Assembly: GCF_004403945.1 (NCBI RefSeq)
Contig: NZ_SOHM01000008.1
Coordinates: forward strand, 60,742-124,741
Length of the DNA stretch: 64,000 nucleotides
DNA from: Cryobacterium lactosi
GTDB taxonomy: Bacteria; Actinomycetota; Actinomycetes; Actinomycetales; Microbacteriaceae
Direction: 5' to 3'
Each line of letters begins with the position of its first letter. Within the stretch, counting starts at the first letter, position 1. This document shows positions 1 to 8,688 of the stretch, piece after piece. The notes under the pieces are model-generated. The model was not told where the DNA came from and searched no databases. It worked only from the letters and a program-made list of their open reading frames with translations. The translations under genes were made by a program, and so were the position numbers.

Positions 1-187
1 ACTTCTTCTCGAACCCGTCCGCCAGAAGCTGGAACTCCGGCGTGGTTGCGACGCTCCAACCCGAGACGCTCAGCGTCACCGGCCCGCTCGCTTCGGCGGT
101 GTCGGCCGCCGGACTGGCGCTGCAGGCCGCGAGTGCCAGCGTGGCTACCATCGCCACGCCCGCTGCGGCTACAAACTTGCGCTTCAT
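1..187 (-). CDS. Sugar ABC transporter substrate-binding lipoprotein (N-terminal part)
   Basis: Only the first 62 codons are present; the gene runs off the left edge. The product begins MKRKF, then a hydrophobic stretch and the lipobox LAAC (Cys about residue 22), so it is an exported lipoprotein. The mature start (VTLSVSGWSV, then PEFQLLADGFEKK) resembles family 1 extracellular solute-binding proteins for sugars. An AAAGGAGCAGCA ribosome site precedes the ATG. It lies 73 bp downstream of the DUF2264 gene on the same strand and is probably cotranscribed, which suggests import of the sugar released by the neighbouring enzymes. Substrate unknown. The lipoprotein call is firm; the sugar assignment rests on a short N-terminus and context. 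Confidence 0.8.
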   Translation of the reverse strand, partial: MKRKFVAAAGVAMVATLALAACSASPAADTAEASGPVTLSVSGWSVATTPEFQLLADGFEKK

Positions 188-260
188 TGCTGCTCCTTTG
201 TCATTTCTTTGTCTTTGCTGGGTGATTGCTCTCAGATCCCGCAACACGGGTTCTGTCGTT

Positions 261-2222
261 CTACCGTTCTGCCCAGGCGGCAGTGCGGTGGTCGGTGAGG
301 CGGCTCGACGTGTGGGCGCCGTCCGGCCAAGTGATGTCGGTCGTCCAGGACTGCCCATCGGCGACGAGCTGCACCGAGATGTCGGGCTGAAGGCCCTGCC
401 GCACCCCGGTGAGTTCGAGGACGGCTCCGGTCCACTGGCCGATCGTGACGGGGTAGTCGATCGCGGGCACGGCCGTCACGCCGGCCAGAGGGGTGGCGTC
501 GGGGCGGATCGACACGCTGGGGACGCCCGCGCCGATCGCGGTACGGATGGTGCTGCTCAGGGTTCCGACGGCGGCGCGCGCCTCCTGGCCGAACGCCGTC
601 GCCACTGGTGCCGGGCCGGTGACCGGCCAGCCACCGATCCGCAGGCGCAGGGTGTCGGCGGCGATGTCGGCCCCGAGCGACTCCACCCGGGCGAGGCGCA
701 CCTCCCACGCACCGCGCACCAGCGAGTGCACGGTGAGGCGGCCTGCCACGGTGACCACGCCGTCGAGGCCGGAGCCGTGCCGGCGGCCGGTGGTGTCCGC
801 GGTGAGCCAGTGAGCGGCCGAGGTGGAGGCGCTGATACCCAGGGTGCCTGCGGCATCATCCTGGATTCGTACCTCGATGAGTTCAAGGGCGGCACGATGG
901 CTGGCCCGGCCGGCCGCGTCGACGAGGGCAACGGACTGGTCCAGCGGGTACTCCCAGGCCTCGGCGTCGAGCAGGGGGCTGGTGGCGGTCGAATAGCCGA
1001 TCCGGGCGTAGAGCGGCGAGTCGCCGACCAGGCTGTACTCCGTCGCGTGGTCGGTGCCGTGGTTGATGACACGCACGATACCGTCGGCCCGGGTGCCGGA
1101 GATGATCCAGCCGGCGGCACGCACTGTGCGCAGGGTGTCGCCGGTTTCCACGGGGAGGGGCTCGGCAGGGGCCGCCCAGACCGGATGATCCGCCGGGAGC
1201 AGCACGCCGATCAGGCCCTTGACCGCCCAGTAGGGCGAGCCGGGACCCGAGTAGGACTGCGCGAGGGCCCGCCATTCTTCGTGCCAGCCGAGCGTGAGCA
1301 GGCCGGCGGCGTTGGGCACCTCGTGGTCGTCGAAGTGGGCGACGATCCGGTTGGCCGCGTGGCGCAACAGGCCGGCGGAGAGGGAGGGCACCTCGGCGAG
1401 CACGCCAACCCAGAACGGTGCGGCCGCGGCAAAGCGGTAGATGAGGCTGCGGCCCTGCAGCAGCGGCGAGCCGTCGGCACCGATCAGCGCGACGGCGTCG
1501 AGCAGGTAGCGGTCCAGGGCGACGATGTCGGCGGCGGTGCGGCCGTCGGCGAGTTCTGCCGCGCCCTGCATCCGGGACCACAGCACCGGGTAGAGGTGTA
1601 GCGCCCAACCGACGTAGTGGTCGAAGGACCTCTCGTCGCCGTCGGACATCCAGCCGTCGGCCCGCGCGAACGAGTCGTGCCGCGCGAGGTCGTCGGCGAT
1701 GTCGTCGGCCGACCAGGGCCCGCCGACCGAGCGGAGGAAGGTCTGCACGACAAGGCGGAACCACACCCAGTTGGTCTGCGGGTAGGTCGTGTCGCCCACC
1801 ACGGGCGAGAAGTAGTCGATGACCCGCTGCTGGGTGACGGCGTCGAGGCGATCCCAGATCCACGGTCTGGTCAGGTCGAGGATCAGGGCGATCGAGGCCG
1901 CCTCCACCTTGGCCTGGGGATGTTCGTCCAGCCGCACCCAGCGGTCGGGTGCGTCGGGGTCCACCCCGGCGGTGATGCCCTGCAGGTAGAACTCGATGAG
2001 GGCGTCAAGGCCCGCTCCGCGTTCGCCGGCGATCCGGAATCCGGCCAGCAGGAAGGTGCGGGCAAAGCCCTCGAGTCCGTCGACCGCGTGGCCGTAGCCG
2101 CCCTCGGCCCCTGGCGGGGTGATGCGTGCGTGGCCGGGCGAAGCCCAGGCCATCGCTCCGGCGAGAACCCTGTCGGCATAGGCGACCCACTGGTCACGGG
2201 TCCAGTCGGGTTCGGTGATCAC
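261..2222 (-). CDS. DUF2264 domain-containing protein
   Basis: A 653-residue protein matching the DUF2264 family in length and in its N-terminal alpha-helical half (motifs such as GLEGFARTFLLAG near residue 50 and SDGDERSFDHYVGWALHLY near 195-215), followed by a beta-rich C-terminal half. The layout resembles an alpha/alpha-toroid plus beta-sandwich, as in polysaccharide lyases, and members usually sit in carbohydrate utilisation loci. No signal peptide is seen, so it is probably cytoplasmic. The start is GTG at 2222, preceded by AAAGGAGAA. It is divergent from the heparinase-like gene and upstream of the binding protein. Catalytic activity is unproven; an unsaturated-uronyl hydrolase or lyase role is inference. 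Confidence 0.85.
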   Translation of the reverse strand: MITEPDWTRDQWVAYADRVLAGAMAWASPGHARITPPGAEGGYGHAVDGLEGFARTFLLAGFRIAGERGAGLDALIEFYLQGITAGVDPDAPDRWVRLDEHPQAKVEAASIALILDLTRPWIWDRLDAVTQQRVIDYFSPVVGDTTYPQTNWVWFRLVVQTFLRSVGGPWSADDIADDLARHDSFARADGWMSDGDERSFDHYVGWALHLYPVLWSRMQGAAELADGRTAADIVALDRYLLDAVALIGADGSPLLQGRSLIYRFAAAAPFWVGVLAEVPSLSAGLLRHAANRIVAHFDDHEVPNAAGLLTLGWHEEWRALAQSYSGPGSPYWAVKGLIGVLLPADHPVWAAPAEPLPVETGDTLRTVRAAGWIISGTRADGIVRVINHGTDHATEYSLVGDSPLYARIGYSTATSPLLDAEAWEYPLDQSVALVDAAGRASHRAALELIEVRIQDDAAGTLGISASTSAAHWLTADTTGRRHGSGLDGVVTVAGRLTVHSLVRGAWEVRLARVESLGADIAADTLRLRIGGWPVTGPAPVATAFGQEARAAVGTLSSTIRTAIGAGVPSVSIRPDATPLAGVTAVPAIDYPVTIGQWTGAVLELTGVRQGLQPDISVQLVADGQSWTTDITWPDGAHTSSRLTDHRTAAWAER

Positions 2223-2274
2223 CGGGTTCTCCTTTGAATGGTGCGGTCCTACGCTTCAACGTGACCGTTGTGCG

Positions 2275-2303
2275 AACATATCAACCTTTTTCGTTCATTA
2301 CAA
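2275..2303 (-). promoter_or_regulatory. Probable sigma70 promoter of the DUF2264 gene
   Basis: On the minus strand, TTGTAA (2303-2298), a 17-bp spacer and TATGTT (2280-2275) form a good promoter, leaving a leader of about 45 nt before the GTG at 2222. The region is AT-rich against a very GC-rich background. Read on the plus strand, TTACAA (2298-2303) is 16 bp from TATGAT (2320-2325), so both divergent promoters may share this segment. Confidence 0.5.
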
Positions 2304-2320
2304 GCTGTTTTTGATTGGGT

Positions 2321-2350
2321 ATGATCGGTTATGATCGGTTTGTGATCACA
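2321..2350 (+). promoter_or_regulatory. Candidate operator: direct repeat plus palindrome
   Basis: ATGATCGGTT occurs twice in tandem (2321-2330, 2331-2340) and is followed directly by the perfect 10-bp palindrome TGTGATCACA (2341-2350), which overlaps the GTG start of the heparinase-like gene at 2342. The site sits downstream of or over the predicted -10 region, where a repressor would block transcription. The natural candidate to bind it is the DeoR-LacI hybrid regulator encoded at 4345. Confidence 0.4.
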
Positions 2351-4348
2351 AGCAAGGAAACGCAACCGTTCCGCGGGCCGCTCACCGCGCTGTTCGAGGA
2401 GCAGACCACGGCGCCTGTCGGCCGCCTCGGCCTCGTGCTGCCGACCGTGCTGCTCCCGGCCGCGTCGTGCCTTCCCGTGCCGCCGGCGACGGTACGCGAG
2501 GCCTGGTCGGCGATGGCCGACGGCGTCGATGCGGTCACCCTCGCCGACATCCTGACCAGGGCCGACCGGGATCTCGCCATGGACTGGCCCACCCCACTGG
2601 CAAGTTCGGCCGCCCGGGTGCACCGTGACGGCAACCGCGACGTCTGGGAAGCTGCGGCCTTTGCCCGTCAACACCGCCTGAGCCGGGCCGCGGTCGCCGC
2701 CGCCGTCACTCTTGACGAGCGCTGGATCGACGAGGTCGCCGACGGGATCGTGCTGCTCTGTGAGCAGAGCTCCTGGTGCTGGCCCGCCCACGACGACTCC
2801 AAGCGCGCGCACGGCGCCATCCTCGCCACGGTCACCGACCCCTATCTCGACCTCGGCGCCGGCGAAGTGGTGGGCCAGCTCGCCTGGATCGACCAGCTGC
2901 TCGCCGACCAGCTCGATGCCCGTTACCCGGGGCTGCGGGCCCGGATGCGCCACGAGGCCAGCACCCGGGTGCTGGCGCCCTTCGTCAACCGCCGGGACTG
3001 GCACTGGCTCGGCCTTGACGGTGACGTGCACAACTGGAGCCCGTGGATCCAGGGCAATGTGCTCGTCGCGGCGCTTCGATTTCTGGATGCCCCCACCGAG
3101 CGAGCCGAACGCGCCAAGGTCGTCGAGCTCGTCATCGAGGGCATCGACAGGTATGTCGCCGCGCTCCCGGCCGATGGCGCCATCGACGAGGGCTACTCCT
3201 ATTGGTGGAACGGCGCCTGCCGGGCGCTCGAGGCCCTGGACGTCCTCACCTATGCCACCGGTGGTCGGTTGGATGCCGCCGCCCTGATCCCGGCGCTGCG
3301 CGAAACCGTGGCCTTCCCGCACCGTATGCACCTCGGCGGCGCCTGGTACGTCAACCACGCCGACGGCCAGGCCAGGCCGTCGGCCGACCAGCCGTGGCAT
3401 TCCCTGTTCCGTGCGGCCCAGCGGGTCGGCGACCCGGCCGCCCTGGCGCACGCGGCGTCGCACCGCGTGGCCGGCCGGCCGGTAGCGAGCGAGGCCGAGG
3501 GCCTCGGGAGGCTGCTGCGGGGCCTGACCGACCCGGCCTGGATCGCCGCGGGCGAGGCTGACCTGCCCGTAACTCCCCCGCTGCCGGCCGCCGTGTGGTT
3601 GGCATCGGTGGAGGTATTGGTCGCCAGGGAGCACGGCGGTTCCTCGGCCGGCCTCACCGTTGCCGCGAAGGGCGGCAGCAATGACGAGCACCACAATCAC
3701 AACGACGTCGGTTCCTTCCTGGTGGCAGCCGACGGCGTGCCCGTGATCGTGGACGCCGGCCGGCCCACCTACACGCTGGCAACGTTCGGACCCGATCGGT
3801 ACTCGACCTGGGCGATGCAGAGCACCTGGCACAACGTTCCCGAAGTACGCGGCGTGCCGCAGCCCGCGGGGCGCCAGTACGCGGCGGCCGCTGTCGTCGC
3901 CGACCTGACGGCCGACCGCTCGGCCCTGTCCGTCGACCTCACCGCGGCCTATCCGGCACCCGGCCTGGTGTCGTGGCGGCGCACCGTGCAGCTCGACCGG
4001 GGCGCGGCTCTCGTCACCATCGCCGACTCCTGGACCCTCGAGCCGTGGGAGCACGGTTCGGCACTGAGAACCGCCGAACCCCCGACCTCGGTGCGGCTCC
4101 TGCTGGCCGGCGATGTCGTGCTCGACGACGGCACGGCCCTGATCTTCCCACTCGAAGGCGGCCCGCCCGTGCGGCTGCGATGGCCGGCGCAAATTCCAGC
4201 CATACTGACCATGCGTCCACTGGACGACCCCATGCTTTCCGACGTCTGGGGGAAGAGCCTCACCCGGCTCGACCTGGACGTCACCGGCCGTGACACCATC
4301 TCCGTCACGGTAGCCCGCGATCTTCCGACCACAGGGGACGAACGATGA
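2342..4348 (+). CDS. Heparinase II/III family protein (polysaccharide lyase-like)
   Basis: About 668 residues. The first half is helical (a probable alpha/alpha toroid; DEGYSYWWNGACRALEAL near residue 282). The second half is the beta-sandwich of the heparinase II/III family, with the signature DEHHNHNDVGSFLV near residues 447-460 and DAGRPTY shortly after. Family members cleave uronate-containing glycans by beta-elimination. No signal peptide is visible, so it probably acts on imported oligosaccharides. I prefer GTG 2342; TTG 2315 and ATG 2321 in the same frame would add only a few poorly conserved residues and lie in the promoter. The end overlaps the next gene by 4 bp (ATGA). Exact substrate unknown. 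Confidence 0.85.
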   Translation: MITSKETQPFRGPLTALFEEQTTAPVGRLGLVLPTVLLPAASCLPVPPATVREAWSAMADGVDAVTLADILTRADRDLAMDWPTPLASSAARVHRDGNRDVWEAAAFARQHRLSRAAVAAAVTLDERWIDEVADGIVLLCEQSSWCWPAHDDSKRAHGAILATVTDPYLDLGAGEVVGQLAWIDQLLADQLDARYPGLRARMRHEASTRVLAPFVNRRDWHWLGLDGDVHNWSPWIQGNVLVAALRFLDAPTERAERAKVVELVIEGIDRYVAALPADGAIDEGYSYWWNGACRALEALDVLTYATGGRLDAAALIPALRETVAFPHRMHLGGAWYVNHADGQARPSADQPWHSLFRAAQRVGDPAALAHAASHRVAGRPVASEAEGLGRLLRGLTDPAWIAAGEADLPVTPPLPAAVWLASVEVLVAREHGGSSAGLTVAAKGGSNDEHHNHNDVGSFLVAADGVPVIVDAGRPTYTLATFGPDRYSTWAMQSTWHNVPEVRGVPQPAGRQYAAAAVVADLTADRSALSVDLTAAYPAPGLVSWRRTVQLDRGAALVTIADSWTLEPWEHGSALRTAEPPTSVRLLLAGDVVLDDGTALIFPLEGGPPVRLRWPAQIPAILTMRPLDDPMLSDVWGKSLTRLDLDVTGRDTISVTVARDLPTTGDER

Positions 4349-5475
4349 CCGACCAGATTCAGCACCCGCCGTTGGCCGCCCGCCGCCGGACTCACGTGCT
4401 TGACGCGCTGTCACGCAACGGCGTCGTTCGGGTGTCGGAGCTGATGGACGAGTTGGGAGTCGCCCCGGTGACGCTCCGGCGCGACCTCGCCCAGATGGAG
4501 CGCGAAGGCCTGCTCGTGCGTGTGCACGGCGGGGCAGTGCCGGCGGGCAAGGATGCCGCGGGCCGAGCCCGCGCGCCCATCGACGGAGGGCCGGATGACG
4601 TGGCGCCGGCGATCCCCGGATCGATCGCGGTGCTGGTGCCGTCGCTGAACTACTACTGGCCAGGGGTCATCCGCGGCATGGAGACCGAGGCGGAGAAGAA
4701 CGGCATGCGGGTGCTCCTGCGCGGCGCGTCCTACGAGCTGCAGGACGAACGGCCGGTGCTGCAACGTCTCGTGCTGCGCGACGACGTGCTCGGGGTGATC
4801 CTCGCGCCGAACACCGAGACGATCCACGCCCAGGACGTGATCCAGTGGCTGGCCGACTGCGGCAAGCCCAGCGTGCTCGTGGAGCGGGACGGCCTGGTGC
4901 TGCCGGAGGGCACTCCGGTCGAATCGGTCACGACCGACCACGCGCTCGGCGCCATGCTCGCCGCCAGGCACCTGGCCGGCCTCGGCCACCGCAAGGTGGG
5001 CCTGATGCTGTCGCGGTTCTCGCCGACCTCGCGCAAGATCGCGGCGGGTTGGCAGGCCGCGTGCATCGAACTCGGACTCACCCCCACCGACCACTTCGAG
5101 CAGATGCTGCCCGACCGCAGCAGCCCGGACTTCTCGGCGGCCGTGGACGCCACACTGGACATGGCCCTCCGCACGGGCATCACCGGGCTCCTCGTGCACT
5201 CCGACCCCGAGGCCATGGCCTTCGTCGACCTGGCACTCACCCGGGGAATCTCGATTCCCGACGACCTGTCGATCATCGCCTACGACGACGAGGTCGCTCA
5301 GCTGTTCACGCCCGCGCTCACCGCCGTCAGCCCGCCGCGCGGGGCGGTCGGCGAGACCGCGGTCGACCTGCTGCTGCGGCGCATCAACGAACCGTCGCGG
5401 CCGGTGCATCGCGTCACCCTCAACCCCCGGCTCAACGTGCGCGGTTCCACGGCACCGCCGCGAGCGTCGTCGTGA
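4345..5475 (+). CDS. Transcriptional regulator: DeoR-type HTH fused to LacI-type ligand domain
   Basis: 376 residues. Residues about 12-65 are a DeoR-family winged helix (RRRTHVLDALSRNG, VSELMDELGVAPVTLRRDLA, LLVRVHGGA). After a linker, residues about 92-365 are a periplasmic-binding-protein fold of the LacI/GalR type (IAVLVPSLNYYWPGVIRG, HLAGLGHRKVGLML, DLSIIAYDDE). A sugar-type ligand is expected, rather than the sugar phosphate sensed by ordinary DeoR proteins. It is third-to-last from the end of a tightly overlapping operon (4-bp overlaps on both sides) with a lyase, an acyltransferase and a ThuA protein, so it probably regulates this locus from the 2321-2350 region. Confidence 0.88.
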   Translation: MTDQIQHPPLAARRRTHVLDALSRNGVVRVSELMDELGVAPVTLRRDLAQMEREGLLVRVHGGAVPAGKDAAGRARAPIDGGPDDVAPAIPGSIAVLVPSLNYYWPGVIRGMETEAEKNGMRVLLRGASYELQDERPVLQRLVLRDDVLGVILAPNTETIHAQDVIQWLADCGKPSVLVERDGLVLPEGTPVESVTTDHALGAMLAARHLAGLGHRKVGLMLSRFSPTSRKIAAGWQAACIELGLTPTDHFEQMLPDRSSPDFSAAVDATLDMALRTGITGLLVHSDPEAMAFVDLALTRGISIPDDLSIIAYDDEVAQLFTPALTAVSPPRGAVGETAVDLLLRRINEPSRPVHRVTLNPRLNVRGSTAPPRASS

Positions 5476-7091
5476 TCGATCCGCTCGACTACTCGCCCTG
5501 GAACTTCTGGTCCACGGCCGACGACGCGGCCCGCCGGCACCAGCTCGACGCCCAACGCGACGCCGCTGCCGCCCGGCCCGGCTGGTCGTTCGGTGCGGAG
5601 TGCTTCGTCTCCGAGCTCGCCTCGGTCGACAACGACGAGCTCCGGCTCGGTGACCGCAGCTACATCGCGGCGGGGGCGTACCTCACCGGCGCGTTCCGCA
5701 CCGGGCGGGACTGCAGCGTGAACGCCTACACCGTCATCCGCGGCGACGTGCAGATCGGCGACGCGGTGCGGATCGGCGCGCACACGTCGATCATCGGTTT
5801 CAATCACACGATGACGACCACGGACATCGAGTTCTTCCGGCAACCGCTGGAAAGCCTGGGCATCCGGATCGGGAACGACGTGTGGATCGGATCGCACGTC
5901 GTGGTCCTCGACGGCATCACCGTGGGCGACCATGCAGTGCTCGCGGCCGGCGCCGTAGTGACCAAGAACGTTCCGGCCGGGGCGATCGTCGGCGGCAATC
6001 CGGCCAGGCTGATCCGGTCCCGCCTCACTCAGGCGGCGCCGACCGGGCCCGCTCCCGCGGCGCTCGGCCCGCGGGTCGCGGCCTTCGGCGACACCGCCAG
6101 GGCGCAGGCGCTCGACCTGCTCGATCGTTCCTTCGATGCCGCATCCGGCCTGTTCGCCGACCGCCCCGGTGTCGCCCCGACGGTGCGCGCCCAGTGTGAC
6201 GCCGTGGAGATCGCCGACCTCCTGCTCGGCAGCGCTCCCCCGCAGCTGCCCACCGGGCTGCAGGTGGATCGCCTGCGCGGCTGGCAGGACACCGCCACCG
6301 GAGCCGTCGTCGGTCCGCTCGCGGATCCCGACCCGGCCTACCACGTGCTCTGCGTCGGCTACGCGCTGCGATTGCTCGGCAGCGGGTTCGACCGAGAGCT
6401 CGCCCTGGTCACGGAGGTCTCCGCCGCCGAGACCGCCGCGATCCTCGATGCCCTGCCGTGGCACACCGAAGCCTGGTCGGCCGGGCACCAGGTGGATGCG
6501 ATCGGCACCGCGATGTATGTCAGTCAGTTACGCGGCGACCCGGTACCGGCCGGCGCCGCCGACACCCTGTTCGGCTGGTTGCTCCGGCACGCCGATCCCC
6601 GCACGGGCATGTGGGGCAGCCCCAACCCGGAGGACGGCCTGCTCCAGCTCGTCAACGGGTTCTACCGCACCGCCCGGGGCACCTTCGCGCAGTTCGGGCT
6701 GCCGCTGCCCTACCCTGAGCGGGTCATCGACACCGTGCTGCAGCATGCCGGCGACGACCAGTTCTTCACATCCGGGCGGCAGAACGCCTGCAACGTGCTC
6801 GACATCGTGCATCCGCTCTGGCTGACCCGGGCCACCGGGTACCGCGCCGACGAGGTGCGCGCACTGGCACTCCGTTTGCTCGAGGATGCCCTGGGCCATT
6901 GGACGGACCGGGCCGGCTTCGCCTTCCGCGCGCCGGGCCGGGAGACCGCCGGGCTGGCCGAAACCGCGCCGGGCCTGCAGGGCACCGAGATGTGGCTGGC
7001 GATCGTCTGGTATCTGGCCGACCTGGTGGGTGTGGCCGAGTCGCTGGGCTACCGCCCGCGCGGGGTGCACCGGCCGGAGCCGGCGCTGTGA
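5472..7091 (+). CDS. Hexapeptide-repeat acyltransferase fused to a helical (toroid-like) domain
   Basis: 539 residues from the GTG that overlaps the preceding stop. Residues about 55-185 form a left-handed beta-helix of the maltose/galactoside O-acetyltransferase type: repeated hexapeptides, IIGFNH with the likely catalytic His near residue 112, then IRIGNDVWIGSHVVVLDG, AAGAVVTKNVPAG and GGNPARLI. Residues about 205-530 are a separate helical domain (EIADLLLG, YHVLCVGYALRLLG, GTAMYVSQL, NGFYRTARGTF, NVLDIVHPLW) that resembles prenyltransferase/terpene-cyclase-like or glycoside hydrolase toroids. This pairing is unusual. Context suggests O-acetylation or deacetylation linked to the same glycan. 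Acceptor and the role of the C-terminal domain are unknown. Confidence 0.8.
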   Translation: MIDPLDYSPWNFWSTADDAARRHQLDAQRDAAAARPGWSFGAECFVSELASVDNDELRLGDRSYIAAGAYLTGAFRTGRDCSVNAYTVIRGDVQIGDAVRIGAHTSIIGFNHTMTTTDIEFFRQPLESLGIRIGNDVWIGSHVVVLDGITVGDHAVLAAGAVVTKNVPAGAIVGGNPARLIRSRLTQAAPTGPAPAALGPRVAAFGDTARAQALDLLDRSFDAASGLFADRPGVAPTVRAQCDAVEIADLLLGSAPPQLPTGLQVDRLRGWQDTATGAVVGPLADPDPAYHVLCVGYALRLLGSGFDRELALVTEVSAAETAAILDALPWHTEAWSAGHQVDAIGTAMYVSQLRGDPVPAGAADTLFGWLLRHADPRTGMWGSPNPEDGLLQLVNGFYRTARGTFAQFGLPLPYPERVIDTVLQHAGDDQFFTSGRQNACNVLDIVHPLWLTRATGYRADEVRALALRLLEDALGHWTDRAGFAFRAPGRETAGLAETAPGLQGTEMWLAIVWYLADLVGVAESLGYRPRGVHRPEPAL

Positions 7092-7747
7092 CCCGCGCTC
7101 TCATCCTGTCGGGCGCGGGGCGGTACGCCGACCCGTGGCATCCGTTCGCCCAGACGAGCGCCTGCCTGGCCGAGATCCTCACGGGCTGCGGGGTCAGCGT
7201 GACGATCGCGACGGATGTCGATGCGGCGATGACCCTGCTTGACGGCGTCGACCTGCTCGTCGTCAACGCGGGCGACCCGTCCCGGAACGACCTGCCGGTT
7301 CCCGACCTGAGCGCGGCCAGGGCCGGCTTCGCGGCGGCGCTGGAGCGCGGCATCGCGGTGCTGGGCACGCACACCGCGGCGGCCAGCCTCACGGACTACC
7401 CGGAGTGGGAGTCTGTGCTCGGCGGCCGGTGGTCGCCCGAGCGGTCGATGCATCCGCCGATCGGGCCGGCCCGCATCACGCTGCACGCCGACCGGCACCC
7501 CGTTGTCGCCGGGCTCGGGGACTTCGACACGGTCGACGAGCGCTACAGCCACCTGCGGGTGGCGGCGGATGTGGTTCCCCTGGCCGCACACACCCTGGAC
7601 GAGGTGGAGCACCCGCTGCTCTGGGCGCGCACCGCCGGGTCCTCCCGCGTGGTCTACTCCGCCCTGGGCCACGACGCCCGCGCCTACGAGTCCGCCGAGC
7701 TGCGCGAGCTGCTCGCGCGCGCCACCCGCTGGCTCACCGGGCGCTGA
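7088..7747 (+). CDS. ThuA domain-containing protein
   Basis: 219 residues from a GTG overlapping the previous stop. It shows the class I glutamine amidotransferase-like fold of the ThuA family: ALILSGAGRY at the N-terminus, DLLVVNAGDPS near 55-65, IAVLGTHTAAASL near 95-105, then HPVVAGLGDF and DERYSHLRV. ThuA proteins act in disaccharide catabolism (named from trehalose utilisation) and are typical members of sugar operons. It is the last gene of the 2342-7747 operon and converges on the metQ-like gene 11 bp away. Confidence 0.85.
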   Translation: MTRALILSGAGRYADPWHPFAQTSACLAEILTGCGVSVTIATDVDAAMTLLDGVDLLVVNAGDPSRNDLPVPDLSAARAGFAAALERGIAVLGTHTAAASLTDYPEWESVLGGRWSPERSMHPPIGPARITLHADRHPVVAGLGDFDTVDERYSHLRVAADVVPLAAHTLDEVEHPLLWARTAGSSRVVYSALGHDARAYESAELRELLARATRWLTGR

Positions 7748-7758
7748 GACTCCGCGAA

Positions 7759-8688
7759 CTATTTCGCGTCGATGGGGAGCAGGATGCCCTTCACTGTGGG
7801 GTCGGTCGCCAGGAATTCCTGCACGGCCGGGTCGGCGAACGCGGCGACGAGGTTCTTGATGTTCTCGGTGTCGGCGAAGTCACTGCCGATGGTGAGCTGG
7901 CCGGCGAAGTCGTCGGGCGCGGCCGGGGCGAAGATCTGCTGCTCGATCGGGATGTTCGCGGCCAGGTAGTACTCGGTGTAGCCGGCGGCGAGGTCGAGGT
8001 CGGGCAGCGCGCGGGACTGGGCAGCGAAGTCGAGCAGCGTGAACTTCAGGTTCTTCGGGTTGGTGGCGATGTCGTCCTGGGTGGCCGTGCCGGGAGTGGT
8101 GCCGTCCTTGAGAGTGATCAGGCCGGCCTCCTTGAGCAACCAGAGGCCCTGCGCCTCGTTGGCGGGGTCGGAGTACAGCGACACGGTGCCGCCGTCCGGT
8201 ATCTGGTCGACGCTGGTGTACTTGTCGCTCCACAGGCCGAAGCCCCAGCGGAAGACGGGCACAGCCGCGGTCTCCTTGAAGTCGGGGTTGGCCTCGAGCA
8301 CCTGGCTCAGCCAGAGCTTGTGCTGGTACACCGTGCCGGCGATCTCACCCTCGCTGACCGCGCGGTTGATGGTGTTGCTGTCGGCCAGTCCCTTGAATTC
8401 GACGGAGATACCGTACTTGGGCGCCACTTCCTCGGCGACGAAGTTGACCAGGGCCTGCTCGGCGGCGTTGCCCTCCGCGGTGGCGACAACGAGGGTGGCG
8501 CCCTCGGTGGCGTTGGCGGAGGTGGGCGGGTTGAGCAGCGGGATCGTGATCGCAGCGGCGGCGCCGACGGCCACCACGGCGATACCGGCGATCCAGGGCC
8601 AACGGCGGCGCTTCTTGAGGGCGAAGCCGTGCGGTTCGGCGGCGGGGGTGGAGTTGCTGGGGGTGCTGGGAGTGCTGGGCGTAGACAT
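7759..8688 (-). CDS. metQ: MetQ/NlpA-family substrate-binding protein
   Basis: 309 residues. From about residue 62 on it matches the NlpA/MetQ family (TLVVATAEGNAAEQALVNFV, DSNTINRAVSEGEI, WSDKYTSVDQIPDGGTV, NEAQGLWLLKEAGLI). The ligand is expected to be methionine or a related sulfur compound. Instead of a lipobox it has a 25-residue Ser/Thr/Pro-rich head, a basic cluster KKRRR and a single hydrophobic segment (about 33-50), so it is probably held at the membrane by an uncleaved anchor. It is the last gene of the operon with metI and metN, 168 bp after metI. The exact substrate cannot be read from sequence. Confidence 0.85.
   Translation of the reverse strand: MSTPSTPSTPSNSTPAAEPHGFALKKRRRWPWIAGIAVVAVGAAAAITIPLLNPPTSANATEGATLVVATAEGNAAEQALVNFVAEEVAPKYGISVEFKGLADSNTINRAVSEGEIAGTVYQHKLWLSQVLEANPDFKETAAVPVFRWGFGLWSDKYTSVDQIPDGGTVSLYSDPANEAQGLWLLKEAGLITLKDGTTPGTATQDDIATNPKNLKFTLLDFAAQSRALPDLDLAAGYTEYYLAANIPIEQQIFAPAAPDDFAGQLTIGSDFADTENIKNLVAAFADPAVQEFLATDPTVKGILLPIDAK

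Noticed and set aside
2249..4414. 721-residue open frame on the minus strand
   Set aside because: It is the shadow of the heparinase-like gene: GC-rich antisense frames stay open by codon bias. Its protein is Arg/Gly-rich and unlike any family.
4845..5471. Upstream extension of the acyltransferase frame to 4845
   Set aside because: The extension overlaps the regulator gene and is low-complexity. The GTG at 5472 gives a 4-bp overlap and the expected domain start.
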